Assembly (NCBI GenBank): GCA_039805565.1
Contig: JBDLTZ010000120.1
Span: 1 to 27,812 of the forward strand
From: CALJIC01 sp039805565
Lineage (GTDB): Bacteria; Chloroflexota; Chloroflexia; Chloroflexales; Roseiflexaceae
Length of the DNA stretch: 27,812 nt
Reading direction: 5' to 3'
Shown: piece after piece, positions 12,590 to 21,002 of the stretch
Position numbering within the stretch: position 1 is the stretch's first letter
How the letters are laid out: every line of letters starts with the position of its first letter
Notes under the pieces: generated by a model
Told to the model about the DNA's origin: nothing
Seen by the model: the letters and a program-made list of their open reading frames with translations, nothing else
Database searches by the model: none
Position numbers and translations under genes: made by a program

Positions 12590-13762
12590 ATGAACATACA
12601 GCGGCTCTACCTGCGCGGCGTGGTGATCCCAGCCCTGATGCTGGCCCTCTCCGCGTGCAGCAGCGACGAGGTCGGCAGCCTGCTCCAGGAGCCCACCAGC
12701 GCCCCTGCGCCCGTCCCGACCGCCGTCGTCGCCGCGGCCGAGCCCGTGGAGCTCGAGGGCGGCGCGGCCCCCAGCGGCGCCCAGGGCATCCCCGCGCAGG
12801 TCCAGCAGCCCGCGCCCGGCGCACCCACTGTCGGCGAGCAGGAGCAGATCGTCGCCTCGGTCTTCGAGCGCGCCGCGCCCGCCGTCGTCCGCATCGACAC
12901 CGGCGACGGGCTCGGCTCCGGCTTCCTGATCGACACCGCCGGCCACATCGTCACCAACAACCACGTCGTCGCGGGCTCCGGCGGCGAGGTGCTGATCTCC
13001 TTCAGCGGGCTCTTCCAGACCACCGGCGAGGTGGTCGGCACCGACCCGGACAGCGACATCGCGGTGGTGCGCGCGGCGCAGATCCCCGAGGGCGTCGTGC
13101 CCGTCGAGCTGGCCGACTCGGAGCAGCTGCGCGTGGGGCAGCTCGTGATCGCCATCGGCAACCCGCTCGGCCAGGACCGCACCGTCACCACAGGCATCGT
13201 CAGCGCCCTCGGCCGCACCATCCAGGAGGAGCAGGGCGGCTACTCGATCGGCGGCGCCATCCAGACCGACGCCGCGATCAACCCGGGCAACTCCGGCGGC
13301 CCGCTGCTCGACTCGGCGGCCCGCGTGATCGGCATGAACACCGCCATCCTCTCCCGCAGCGGCACCAGCTCCGGCATCGGCTTCGCCGTCCCCATCAACC
13401 TGATCCGCAAGGTCGCGCCCGCCCTGATCGAGCGCGGCGAGTACCAGCACCCCTACCTCGGCGTGGGCCTCGTCACCGTCACCACGCTCGAGGCCGAGCG
13501 CAACAGCCTGCCGAGCGCCGGCGTGCTGATCGAGCCGAACGGCGGCAACAGCCCCGTGGCCCAGGCCGGCCTCGACGGCCGCGCCATCCTCACGGCGATC
13601 GACGGCCAGGCCGTCACCTCCGACGCCGAGGTGATCTCCTACCTTGAGCTCAACACCTCCCCCGGCGACACGGTCACCCTCTCGCTGATCGGCGAGGACG
13701 GCCAGCAGCGCGACCTCCAGGTGACGCTCGGCGCCCGCCCGCGCGTCGAGGACCAGAGCTAG
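12590..13762 (+). CDS. HtrA/DegP-like serine protease, lipoprotein
   Basis: This 390-residue envelope protease would degrade or process misfolded proteins outside the membrane. The N terminus has a hydrophobic signal ending LMLALSAC, a good lipobox, so it is probably lipid-anchored on the outer face. A Pro/Ala-rich spacer follows. The trypsin-like domain carries His125 (TNNHVVAG), Asp156 (DSDIAVV) and Ser235 (GNSGGPL), an intact triad with DegP-like spacing. One PDZ domain covers about residues 285-385 (YLGVGL, VAQAGLDG). The ATG at 12590 is preceded by GAGG at a normal distance and begins the signal sequence directly. It lies just downstream of the receptor kinase. A perfect terminator follows its stop. 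Substrates are unknown. Confidence 0.95.
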   Translation: MNIQRLYLRGVVIPALMLALSACSSDEVGSLLQEPTSAPAPVPTAVVAAAEPVELEGGAAPSGAQGIPAQVQQPAPGAPTVGEQEQIVASVFERAAPAVVRIDTGDGLGSGFLIDTAGHIVTNNHVVAGSGGEVLISFSGLFQTTGEVVGTDPDSDIAVVRAAQIPEGVVPVELADSEQLRVGQLVIAIGNPLGQDRTVTTGIVSALGRTIQEEQGGYSIGGAIQTDAAINPGNSGGPLLDSAARVIGMNTAILSRSGTSSGIGFAVPINLIRKVAPALIERGEYQHPYLGVGLVTVTTLEAERNSLPSAGVLIEPNGGNSPVAQAGLDGRAILTAIDGQAVTSDAEVISYLELNTSPGDTVTLSLIGEDGQQRDLQVTLGARPRVEDQS

Positions 13763-13778
13763 CCTTCAGCACGGTGAC

Positions 13779-13812
13779 GCGGCGCGGCGGGCTTGGCCCG
13801 CCGCGCCGCTTT
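13779..13812 (+). terminator. Strong terminator after the HtrA-like gene
   Basis: A perfect 14-bp stem (13779-13792 with 13796-13809) has a TTG loop and is followed by TTTG. It lies 17 bp after the protease stop. The short T tract makes it modest as a classical terminator, but the stem is very stable. It may act in both directions. Confidence 0.7.
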
Positions 13813-13822
13813 GTGCGCACCA

Positions 13823-13851
13823 TGCCCGCGCCCGACCTGATGCGGTATAAT
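13823..13851 (+). promoter_or_regulatory. Promoter of the DinG-type gene (TATAAT)
   Basis: A perfect -10 TATAAT lies at 13846-13851; the sequence 17 bp upstream (TGCCCG) is a poor -35. The transcript would start near 13858. That leaves a leader of about 14 nt, just enough for the AAGGA ribosome-binding site before ATG 13872. An AT-rich patch (13845-13870) stands out in this GC-rich window. Confidence 0.65.
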
Positions 13852-13871
13852 AGAGGAATAATAAGGAACAT

Positions 13872-16763
13872 ATGAGCGAAGGGCAGGGAATGGAGCGCAT
13901 CTACGTAGCCATCGACGTCGAGACCACCGGGCTGGAGGCCGGCGTCGACGAGATCATCGAGGTCGCCGCGGTCAAGTTCCGCGGCGCTGAGGTGCTCGAG
14001 ACATACCAGCAGCTAGTGCGCCCGCGCCACACCCTGCCGCTCAAGGTCACCCGCCTCACCGGCATCACCCCCGAGATGGTGACCGATGTGCCGAAGTTCT
14101 CCGAGGTGGCCCCCGACCTGGCGCGCTTCCTCAAGAGCTACCCGATCGTGGGCCACTCGGTCAACTTCGACCTGCGTATGCTCCAGGCGCAGAACATGCG
14201 CCTGCCGCAACCTGCCTTCGACACCTTCGAGCTCGCGACGCTGCTGATGCCCAAGGCCCCGGCCTACCGCCTCGGCGCGCTCGCGGGCTGGCTCGGCGTC
14301 CAGCACGATGAGGCCCACCGTGCCCTGAGCGACGCCGACGCCACCCGCGCGGTCTTCCTGCACCTCCTTAGCCGCATCGAGGCCCTCAGCCTGGACGAAA
14401 TCTCCGACATCATCCGGCTGACGCAGCGCATCGAGTGGCCGCTGCGCGAGCTGTTCGAGGAGGCCCAGCGCGCCAAGGCCAAGCTGGTGTTCGTTGAGGC
14501 TGGCAGGGCCAAGGCCGAGGACGACGAAGACGACGCCTTCCAGAAGCCGAAGGCCCCCACCCCCCTCAAGCCCACCGGCGACGAGCACCCGCTCGATATC
14601 GGCGCCGTGCGCGCCTTCTTCGCCCCAGACGGCCCGCTCGGCCGCGCCTTCCCCGGCTACGAGCAGCGCGACCAGCAGGTGGACATGGCGATGTCGGTGG
14701 CAGCCGCGCTCAACAACGGCGACGCGCTCATGGTCGAGGCCGGCACCGGCACCGGCAAGGGCCTGGCCTACCTCGTGCCCGCCGCCATGTTCGCCGCCCA
14801 GCGCGGCCAGCGCGTGGTGATCTCAACCAACACCATCAACCTGCAGGACCAGCTCTTCTTCAAGGATATCCCGGCCCTCCAGCGCATCATGGCGCGGGAC
14901 AGCGGCAAGGATGCCCCCAAGGCTCCAGACTCAAGCCTCACGGCTCACGACGCTGCCCTGCCCTTCACCGCCGCGCTCCTCAAGGGCCGCGGCAACTACC
15001 TGTGCCTCAAGCGCTACAAGGACCTGCGGCGCGACGGGCGCCTGCTCTCCGATGAGGTCCGCGCGCTGCTGAAGGTCCAGCTGTGGCTGCCCGTCACCAC
15101 CACCGGCGATAAGGCCGAGGTCTCGTTCACCGACCGCGAGAGCGCCGCCTGGGGCCGCATCAACGCCGCCTTCGAGGGGTGCGCCGGCCCGCGCTGCTCC
15201 GACTTCAACGACTGCTTCTTCTTCAAGGCCCGCCGCCAGGCCGAGGCCTCCCACCTGGTGGTGGTCAACCACGCGCTGCTGCTGGCCGACCTGATCGTGG
15301 AGACCGACGTCATCCCGAAGTACGACCACGTCGTACTCGACGAGGCCCACAACCTCGAGGACGTCGCCACCGACCAGTTCAGCTTCAACGTCGACCAGGA
15401 GGGGCTGATCACCTTTCTGAACGACCTGCACCAGGAGGGCGGCGCCAGCATCGTGTCCGGGCTGCTCTCGGAGCTGCCCACCCACCTGCGCGACAGCGCC
15501 GCCACCCAGGGAGATATGGATAAGGCGGTCGCCATCGGCGAGCAGATCCGGCCGGCGGTGGCCAAGGCGCGCGATGCGGTGTACGACTGCTTCAACCAGC
15601 TCACGGCCTACGTGCTGAAGGAGGCCGAGGCCACCCAGTACGACTCGCGGCTGCGGATCACGCCCGCCATCCGCAAGCAGGAGACCTGGGGCGCGGTCGA
15701 GCGCGCCTGGGAGAACCTCGCGCTGCACCTGACGGCGATCGGCGACGGGCTCGGGCGGCTCGACGCGCTGCTCGACGGGCTCAAGGACGCCGAGATGCCC
15801 GAGTACGAGTCGCTCCTGCTCCGTGTGCAGGCCCTCAAGCGCTTCGCCACTGAGGCGCGCATCAACATCGGGCACATCGTGGTGGGCGGGGACGAGCAGC
15901 TCGTGACCTGGATCAGCCACGACCGCATGAAGGACGCGCTGAAGCTCTCGGCCGCGCCCCTCTCGGTGGCCGAGCTGCTGCGCGCCAACCTGTTCGAGCA
16001 GAAGGAGGCCGCCGTCATGACCTCGGCCACCCTCTCGGTGGCCGGCGGCTTCGGCTATGTGCAGCAGCGCATCGGCCTCGAGGAGCCCGAGGAGCTCCAC
16101 CTGGACTCGCCGTTCGACTACGAGCGCCAGGCGCTGGTGTACATCCCGAGCGATATCCCCGAGCCGAACCAGAACGGCTACCAGCGCATGCTCGAGGACG
16201 CGATCGTGGACCTCGCCAAGGCCAGCGGCGGGCGCATGCTGGCGCTCTTCACCGCCAACAGCGCCCTGCGCCAGACCTACCGCGCCATCCAGGAGCCGCT
16301 CGAGGACGCGGGGATCGCGGTGCTCGGCCAGGGGATCGACGGCTCGCGCCGCTCGGTGCTCGAGCGCTTCAAGGAGTTCCCGCGCACGGTCCTGCTCGGC
16401 ACCACCAGCTTCTGGGAAGGGGTGGACGTGGTCGGCGACGCCCTCTCGGTGCTGGTGATCGCCAAGCTGCCCTTCAGCGTCCCCAACGACCCGGTGTTCG
16501 CGGCGCGCTCCGAGGGCCTGTCGGACTCGTTCAACGCCTACGCGGTGCCGCAGGCCATTCTGCGCTTCAAGCAGGGCTTCGGGCGCCTCATCCGCTCGCG
16601 CGAGGACCGCGGCGTGGTGGCGGTGCTCGACAAGCGCCTGGTGACGAAGAAGTACGGCCAGCTTTTCCTGGACTCGCTGCCGCCTGCAATGGTGCGCTCG
16701 GGCTCGGTGAAGCGGCTGCCGGAGCTCACCGCCCGCTTCCTAACAACTGCCCGCAAAGAGTAG
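13872..16763 (+). CDS. dinG: DinG-type exonuclease-helicase fusion
   Basis: This 963-residue cytoplasmic repair or replication helper combines a DnaQ-like 3'-5' exonuclease with an XPD/DinG superfamily 2 helicase, as in Firmicutes-type DinG. Exonuclease, residues 8-175: Asp15/Glu17 (DVETTGL), VGHSVNFDLRM, and HRALSDADAT. Helicase: Walker A Lys296 (EAGTGTGKG), DEAH at 490-493, TSATLSV, GTTSFWEGVDV, and motif VI QGFGRLIRSREDRG. Cysteines 378, 437, 442 and 448 keep the x4/x5 spacing of the E. coli DinG iron-sulfur cluster ligands. In some Firmicutes the helicase part is inactive, but here the motifs look intact. A heptad-repeat segment encodes about residues 350-361, between Walker A and the first Cys. 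ATG 13872 follows AAGGA; an alternative ATG at 13890 lacks it. Confidence 0.93.
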   Translation: MSEGQGMERIYVAIDVETTGLEAGVDEIIEVAAVKFRGAEVLETYQQLVRPRHTLPLKVTRLTGITPEMVTDVPKFSEVAPDLARFLKSYPIVGHSVNFDLRMLQAQNMRLPQPAFDTFELATLLMPKAPAYRLGALAGWLGVQHDEAHRALSDADATRAVFLHLLSRIEALSLDEISDIIRLTQRIEWPLRELFEEAQRAKAKLVFVEAGRAKAEDDEDDAFQKPKAPTPLKPTGDEHPLDIGAVRAFFAPDGPLGRAFPGYEQRDQQVDMAMSVAAALNNGDALMVEAGTGTGKGLAYLVPAAMFAAQRGQRVVISTNTINLQDQLFFKDIPALQRIMARDSGKDAPKAPDSSLTAHDAALPFTAALLKGRGNYLCLKRYKDLRRDGRLLSDEVRALLKVQLWLPVTTTGDKAEVSFTDRESAAWGRINAAFEGCAGPRCSDFNDCFFFKARRQAEASHLVVVNHALLLADLIVETDVIPKYDHVVLDEAHNLEDVATDQFSFNVDQEGLITFLNDLHQEGGASIVSGLLSELPTHLRDSAATQGDMDKAVAIGEQIRPAVAKARDAVYDCFNQLTAYVLKEAEATQYDSRLRITPAIRKQETWGAVERAWENLALHLTAIGDGLGRLDALLDGLKDAEMPEYESLLLRVQALKRFATEARINIGHIVVGGDEQLVTWISHDRMKDALKLSAAPLSVAELLRANLFEQKEAAVMTSATLSVAGGFGYVQQRIGLEEPEELHLDSPFDYERQALVYIPSDIPEPNQNGYQRMLEDAIVDLAKASGGRMLALFTANSALRQTYRAIQEPLEDAGIAVLGQGIDGSRRSVLERFKEFPRTVLLGTTSFWEGVDVVGDALSVLVIAKLPFSVPNDPVFAARSEGLSDSFNAYAVPQAILRFKQGFGRLIRSREDRGVVAVLDKRLVTKKYGQLFLDSLPPAMVRSGSVKRLPELTARFLTTARKE
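14921..14951 (+). repeat. Heptanucleotide repeat inside the DinG-type gene
   Basis: Units GGCTCCA, GACTCAA, GCCTCAC and GGCTCAC follow each other in frame. They encode a short polar stretch (APDSSLTAHDA) in a surface loop position between Walker A and the iron-sulfur cysteines. Confidence 0.6.
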
Positions 16764-16935
16764 CGGGGCTGTGCCTGCGCCCACTTCCCCTCGACAGCGT
16801 GCGTTTCTACGAGAGGGGCACCGGCCTCTCTCCTGCTCTTCCCCGGGAGTAGCGGGTCTGTGCCTGCGCCCACTTCCCCTCAACAGCGTGCGTTTCTACG
16901 AGAGGGGCACCGGCCCCTCTCATGCTCTCCCCCGT
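16758..16935 (+). repeat. 89-bp tandem duplication spanning the dinG stop codon
   Basis: The segment beginning GAGTAGCGG at 16758 recurs at 16847 with few differences (shared blocks include CTGTGCCTGCGCCCACTTCC). The first unit contains the end of the helicase gene and its TAG; the second carries a copy of that stop outside the gene. Confidence 0.8.
16900..16921 (+). terminator. Hairpin downstream of dinG
   Basis: A perfect stem GAGAGGGG/CCCCTCTC (16900-16907 with 16914-16921) has loop CACCGG and no T tract. A degenerate version is in the first unit of the tandem duplication. It may slow transcripts from dinG, or it may simply be part of the repeat element. Confidence 0.35.
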
Positions 16936-17232
16936 CGGAGGGGCGCTGGCGCCCCCTCCGAACCTCCCCCGCAATGTGTGCCCTACCAGACCGACATCCC
17001 GAAGTTGACGGAACGAGCACGGGCTGTCACGCCCCTGCACTACCACCTGCTGTACAGGTGCTCAAGGCCTATCGCCCGGGGTTGATCTACAGGGCCGTGC
17101 TCAGTGCAGCGTCTTCGGCATATCCGATACGCTGCTGCACCCTTTTGGGGTCGAGGGGCGAAGCCCCCGCCGGGGGAGTCCAGAGGGGCCGCGGCGGGCC
17201 CCTCTGGGCGGGGTGCGGGGCGCAGCGCCCGC
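16915..17232 (-). repeat. Mosaic intergenic repeat, copy C
   Basis: The left part (16915-16995) matches the reverse complement of the right part of copy B. The right part (17144-17232) matches 23430-23519 of copy D (GGGGGAGTCCAGAGGGGCCG and neighbours). The middle, where the other copies have the GACCGATATCGGTC palindrome, is diverged (CATATCCGATACG). The remaining bases to the pepF stop at 17342 are GC-rich short repeats (GGGGCGCAGCGCCCGC). There is no gene in this 578-bp gap. Confidence 0.65.
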
Positions 17233-17341
17233 CCAGAGGGGCGGGGCGCAACGCCCGCTACTGAAGATGAGGGGCGCAGCGCCCGCCGCTGAGGCAGGAC
17301 ACGGTGGCTGCCCACCAAGCAGGGGGCGGGGCGCAGCACGC

Positions 17342-19141
17342 CTAGACCAGCGCCTCCAGCCGCGACACGAACCGCTCCAGCACGCCGAACGCCCGGTCCA
17401 TCGGCTCGGCCGACGTCATGTCGATCCCCGCCAGTTTCAGCGCGTCCAGCGGGTACATCGAGCCGCCCGCGCGCAGGAACGACAGGTAGCGCTCGGCCGC
17501 GCCCGCCTCCCCTGCCAGGATCGTATCCGCCAGCGCGTTCGCCGCAGCGATCCCTGAGGCGTACTGGTACACGTAAAAGTTCATGTACATATGCGGGAAC
17601 TGCGACCACTGCACACCCTCGCGCGCGTCGTCCATCGTGGCCCCCGGCCCGTAGCCGCGCCGGAACAGCCCCGCCAGCAGCTCCGTCATCCCGTCCGCCG
17701 TCAGCGCCTGCCCGCGCTCCACCCGCGCGTGGATCTCGCGCTCGAACTGCGCCAGGATCGGCATCACGAACAGGTAGCGGTGGAAGTTCTGCATCGCCTC
17801 CTCGATCACCGCGATCTGGAAGTCGCGGTCCTCGCTCTGCCGCAGCAGGTGGCCGCGCACCAGCGCCTGGTTGAAGTTCGAGGCCACTTCCGCCACAAAC
17901 AGCGTGTAGCCGCTGTACACGCGCGGCTGGTGCCTGCGCGACAGGTACGAGTGCATCGAGTGGCCGATCTCGTGCGCCAGGGTGCTCATGCTGCTCAGGC
18001 CGCCGGAGTAGCTCATCAGGATGAACGGGTGCGTGCCGTAGGTGCCGCTCGAGTAGGCCCCGCCGCGCTTGCCCTGGTTCGGATCGATGTCTACCCAGCG
18101 CTCGTCGAGCAGGCCGCGCCGCATCACCGCCACGTACTCCTCGCCCAGCGGCGCCATGCCCTCGCAGATCCACGCCACCGACTGCTCGTACGGCAGCTCG
18201 GGGCCGCCCTGCGTCAGCGGCGCGAAGATGTCCACCGGCTCGAGCTTCTCCAGCCCCAGCGCCCGCCGCCGCACCTCCCAGTAGCGGTGCCAGATTGGCA
18301 GGTGGCGGTTGGCCGCATCGATCACATTCTCGAACACCGCTGTCGGGATGTTGCTGGCCGCGAGGCTCGCCTCCAGCGCGCTCGGGTGGCGCCGCGCCCG
18401 CGCCCGGAACACCCCGGCCCGCACGTTCCCCGCCAGCAGCGCCGCCATGGTGTTCTTCACGCTCAGGAAGCCGTCGGCGTAGGAGTCGTACGCCGAGCGC
18501 CGCAGCTCGCGGTCGGTGCTGTGCAGCAGCCCGGTGATCGTGCCGCGCGCCACGGGCTGCTCCTGCCCGTCCGCGCCCACCGCCGGCCGGAACTGGAGGT
18601 CGCCGTCGGCCAGGGCCGAGAAGGCGTTCCACATTGTGCTGAGCGGCTCGCCGGCCATCGCCAGCAGCTCCTCGACCTCGCCCGATCGCACGTGCGCGCC
18701 CTGCCGGCGCAGGTCGTCCAGGTAGTGCCGGTAGGTCTGCAGCGCCGGCTCAGATGCCAGGAAGCCGTCGAGCGTGGCCGGGTCCGCCGCCAGCAGCTCC
18801 GGCTCCGCGAAGGCGGTGGCGGCGTCGAGGCGTGCCGCGAGCCCCTGCGCCCGGCCGTTGAGCGCCGCCTGTGCCTGGTTCGTCGTGTCCACGTCGAAGC
18901 CGAGCCGCGCGTACACGTACACCTTCGCCACTTCGGCGCCCAGCCGGTTCGAGGTCTCGAGCCACTCGAGCAGCGCGGCCGGCGACTCGGCCAGCAGGCC
19001 CTGGAAGCGCGCCAGCGAAGGCAGCTCAGCCTCAGCGGCCTCAAACGCCGCCTCCCAGTCGGCCACAGTCGGGTAGATACTCGCCAGGTCCCACGTGCGC
19101 TCCACCGGCACCTCGGACCGCTTCAGTAGTGTGGAAGTCAT
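17342..19141 (-). CDS. pepF: Oligoendopeptidase F (M3 family zinc peptidase)
   Basis: This 599-residue cytoplasmic zinc peptidase cleaves short peptides. The HEIGHSMH motif gives His390, Glu391 and His394, and Glu418 (FVAEVASNF) is the expected third ligand. Other PepF family segments are WDLASIYPTVADWEAAF at the N terminus, KRGGAYSSGTYGTHPFILMS just before the active site, and the C-terminal aromatic MYMNFYVYQYASGI. The length matches the family. The start is ATG 19141, preceded by AGGAG, and it overlaps the TGA of the upstream DUF89/ARMT1-like gene as ATGA. An in-frame start at 19201 lies inside that gene and is rejected. The overlap implies one transcript and coupled translation. Confidence 0.95.
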   Translation of the reverse strand: MTSTLLKRSEVPVERTWDLASIYPTVADWEAAFEAAEAELPSLARFQGLLAESPAALLEWLETSNRLGAEVAKVYVYARLGFDVDTTNQAQAALNGRAQGLAARLDAATAFAEPELLAADPATLDGFLASEPALQTYRHYLDDLRRQGAHVRSGEVEELLAMAGEPLSTMWNAFSALADGDLQFRPAVGADGQEQPVARGTITGLLHSTDRELRRSAYDSYADGFLSVKNTMAALLAGNVRAGVFRARARRHPSALEASLAASNIPTAVFENVIDAANRHLPIWHRYWEVRRRALGLEKLEPVDIFAPLTQGGPELPYEQSVAWICEGMAPLGEEYVAVMRRGLLDERWVDIDPNQGKRGGAYSSGTYGTHPFILMSYSGGLSSMSTLAHEIGHSMHSYLSRRHQPRVYSGYTLFVAEVASNFNQALVRGHLLRQSEDRDFQIAVIEEAMQNFHRYLFVMPILAQFEREIHARVERGQALTADGMTELLAGLFRRGYGPGATMDDAREGVQWSQFPHMYMNFYVYQYASGIAAANALADTILAGEAGAAERYLSFLRAGGSMYPLDALKLAGIDMTSAEPMDRAFGVLERFVSRLEALV

Positions 19142-20361
19142 GCGTTTTTCGCTCCTGTAGGAACAAACTGGATCACGCCCCAGCGCCCGGCCGTGAGCCA
19201 CTCGGGGTCCACGGCCACGGCCGCCCCGATGCGCTCGCGCGCGATCCCCGCCGCCACCTCGGACTTACACGTCCGCAGCAGGGCCAGCGGCGCCGGGGTG
19301 TAGCCTAGCGCCCGGTCGATCGGGGTGTCGTACGGCCAGTGGCGGTCGCCGAGCCAGCGCCGGTAGTTGGCGTCCCCCTTGCTGATGATCACCCCGCTCC
19401 GGCTCAGGTCAGCGCGCAGCTCGGCGGGCATCTCCGACCCCGCCAGCGGCGAGGTCCAGAACCAGTCAGCCCGCACCACCAGCCGCCCGTCGCGTTCGGC
19501 CAGCGCCAGCCCCTCGCCCAGCGCCCGTGCGCTCCCATCCGCACGCTCCCCAAGCCAGGCCAGCGTCTCCGTCAGATCGGCGCGAGTCACGTCCGAGACG
19601 TAGGTCGGATGAGGCTTGGCGTGCAGCACCACGTGTATGTAAACTGAGAGCAGCGCATCGGCCAGCGCCAGATCCCCGAGCAGCTCGAGGCCGGCGTTGT
19701 CCAGCACCAGGTCGGCGCGGCCACCGCCCCCGATCGCCAGGATGTGTGCCGCCAGCGCCGCCGTGTCGTCGGCCAGCAGCCGCTCGGCCCTGGGCGCCGC
19801 GTCCCCCTGTGGGCGCCCGCCCTCCTCCGCCGGCCAGAGGCTCAGGTCGGCCTGGTTGCCCCACAGCGAGCCGTGGATCAGGCGCGAGAGACCGAGGGCC
19901 GAGGGCGAGGCTTCATCCGCCGGACTCTGGAGCCAGGCCGTCGGCCCTTCGTCCCGCCCGGCCAGCGCGAGCCCCGCCCGCTTCTGCAGCGCGTACGGAT
20001 CTAGCCCGGCGCCGGGGCCGTCGCCGAAGTAGCCGGTCGCCTCCAGGATGCGGCGGAACATGTAGGTCTCGGCGAAGAACCACGGCACGTCGAGCCAGCC
20101 GCAGCCCGCGTGGGGAGCCACATACGCGGCCCACGCCGCCGCGTCGGGGGCGTGGGTGTCGCGCAGCGGACGGATCGCCCCGCCGAGGATCTCGTCGGCC
20201 AGGGCCGCGAGCGACGCCGCGGCCGCGGGCGCCAGGGCGTTCTCGGCCACCACGCGCCGCACGATCGCGGGCATGCGGCGCACCACCGTGTCGTGGGCGA
20301 AGGTCCCGGCCTCGGCGCCGCGGATCGGCGCGGGCAGGTGAGCGTGTATGATGTCGTCCAT
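19138..20361 (-). CDS. DUF89/ARMT1-like damage-control phosphatase family protein
   Basis: This 407-residue protein belongs to the DUF89/ARMT1 fold. Characterised members are metal-dependent phosphatases that remove damaged or surplus phosphometabolites. Support: VLDNAGLELLGDLALADALL with Asp221 and Asn222, KPHPTYVSDV with Asp257, SKGDANYRRWLGD, and a Lys near the C terminus (RTCKSEV). Metal and phosphate ligands expected of the family are therefore present. The N-terminal helical part includes WLDVPWFFAETYMFRRIL, typical of the ARMT1 subgroup. It is cytoplasmic, with no signal sequence. ATG 20361 is chosen because a promoter lies directly upstream; the further-upstream in-frame start at 20436 would lie before that promoter. 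Its stop overlaps the start of pepF. The natural substrate cannot be read from sequence. Confidence 0.85.
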   Translation of the reverse strand: MDDIIHAHLPAPIRGAEAGTFAHDTVVRRMPAIVRRVVAENALAPAAAASLAALADEILGGAIRPLRDTHAPDAAAWAAYVAPHAGCGWLDVPWFFAETYMFRRILEATGYFGDGPGAGLDPYALQKRAGLALAGRDEGPTAWLQSPADEASPSALGLSRLIHGSLWGNQADLSLWPAEEGGRPQGDAAPRAERLLADDTAALAAHILAIGGGGRADLVLDNAGLELLGDLALADALLSVYIHVVLHAKPHPTYVSDVTRADLTETLAWLGERADGSARALGEGLALAERDGRLVVRADWFWTSPLAGSEMPAELRADLSRSGVIISKGDANYRRWLGDRHWPYDTPIDRALGYTPAPLALLRTCKSEVAAGIARERIGAAVAVDPEWLTAGRWGVIQFVPTGAKNA

Positions 20362-20370
20362 AGGGCGGCG

Positions 20371-20399
20371 AGTGTAGCACGGCTGCGCGGTGCGCGCAA
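20371..20399 (-). promoter_or_regulatory. Promoter for the ARMT1-like/pepF operon, nearly leaderless
   Basis: On the minus strand the extended -10 TGC TACACT occupies 20379-20371. TTGCGC at 20399-20394 is a partial -35 at 17-bp spacing. Only 9 nt separate the -10 from ATG 20361, so the transcript would start within about three bases of the start codon. No Shine-Dalgarno sequence is seen, consistent with leaderless translation. Confidence 0.5.
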
Positions 20400-20535
20400 C
20401 GCGGTTGATGGTGGGCTCTGTCTCATCACAGAGCACGATTCACCCGGCCTTCGGTAATGTGCGCTTCGCGCTACCGCGCGGCTCGCACAACGGCCACGCA
20501 GCCGATCCTGGCCACTCGGCACTCCCAGGAGCGTG

Positions 20536-20541
20536 TACAAT
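20536..20541 (+). promoter_or_regulatory. Possible -10 (TACAAT) of the effector-associated domain gene
   Basis: TACAAT lies 37 nt before the inferred ATA start at 20579, with no good -35. Two heptad units (CACTCGG, CACTCCC; 20513-20526) sit where the -35 would be. Confidence 0.35.
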
Positions 20542-20578
20542 ACTCCCAGCGGCTTCAGAGCACCGAAAGGATCGCCCG

Positions 20579-20863
20579 ATAAGCACCGTTGCCGAGCTGG
20601 AGCGGCTGGCGCTCCAGAGACGCCGCGAGGCCCTCGCAGAGGAGTTCCACGCGCAGAGCGATGCCATGAAGAACGAGGGTGTGCTTGCAATCTGGTTCAG
20701 CCTCGGTGAGATCAGGACGCTCCGCTTCGACCTCGGCGTGGACCACGATAACCTGCCGGGCAACACGAAGCCGACCAAGGCACTGGAGCTGATCCTGCAC
20801 CGCTCCCGCCTCGCCGAGCTCGCCAGCGCCGTGCGCCGTGAACGCCCCGACGCCGGCCTGTAG
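20579..20863 (+). CDS. Stand-alone effector-associated (death-like) domain protein, unusual start
   Basis: About 94 residues. A charged helix (ELERLALQRRREALAEEF) is followed by a compact domain: SLGEIRTLRFDLGVDHDNLP, then KALELILHRSRLAELASAV and RRERPD. This matches the effector-associated/death-like adaptor domains of multi-gene conflict systems in Chloroflexota, which normally recruit protease, caspase-like or NTPase effectors. No effector is fused here or encoded nearby. The domain seems a few residues short in its last helix. AAAGGA (20566-20571) lies 7 nt before ATA, in a context (ATAAGCACCGTT) where an ATG start would be expected. In-frame GTG codons at 20390 and 20459 lack ribosome-binding sites. 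It may be inactive, or start at ATA. Confidence 0.55.
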   Translation: MSTVAELERLALQRRREALAEEFHAQSDAMKNEGVLAIWFSLGEIRTLRFDLGVDHDNLPGNTKPTKALELILHRSRLAELASAVRRERPDAGL

Positions 20864-20932
20864 CCTGGAGCCGCCAGTTGAGGCCGTGCCCTGCTGCGCT
20901 CGGCTCACTGAGCACGCCCTCCGCGTACAGCA

Positions 20933-21002
20933 CACTCGGCACTCGGCACTCGGCACTCACGACTCAAGGCTCAGCACTCAGCACTCAGCACTCAGCACTC
21001 GA
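20933..21002 (+). repeat. Array of ten heptanucleotide repeats
   Basis: Ten consecutive 7-bp units: CACTCGG three times, CACTCAC, GACTCAA, GGCTCAG, CACTCAG three times, CACTCGA. The array ends against the AAAGG ribosome-binding site of the dehydrogenase small subunit gene, so it forms its upstream leader. Confidence 0.9.

Noticed and set aside
20390..20578. Upstream in-frame GTG starts (20390, 20459) for the effector-associated domain protein
   Set aside because: No ribosome-binding sites, they overlap the promoter region of the divergent operon, and the translation has no helical or conserved character.
20933..21002. Possible CRISPR array
   Set aside because: Units are 7 bp and directly adjacent, with no spacers and no cas genes nearby.
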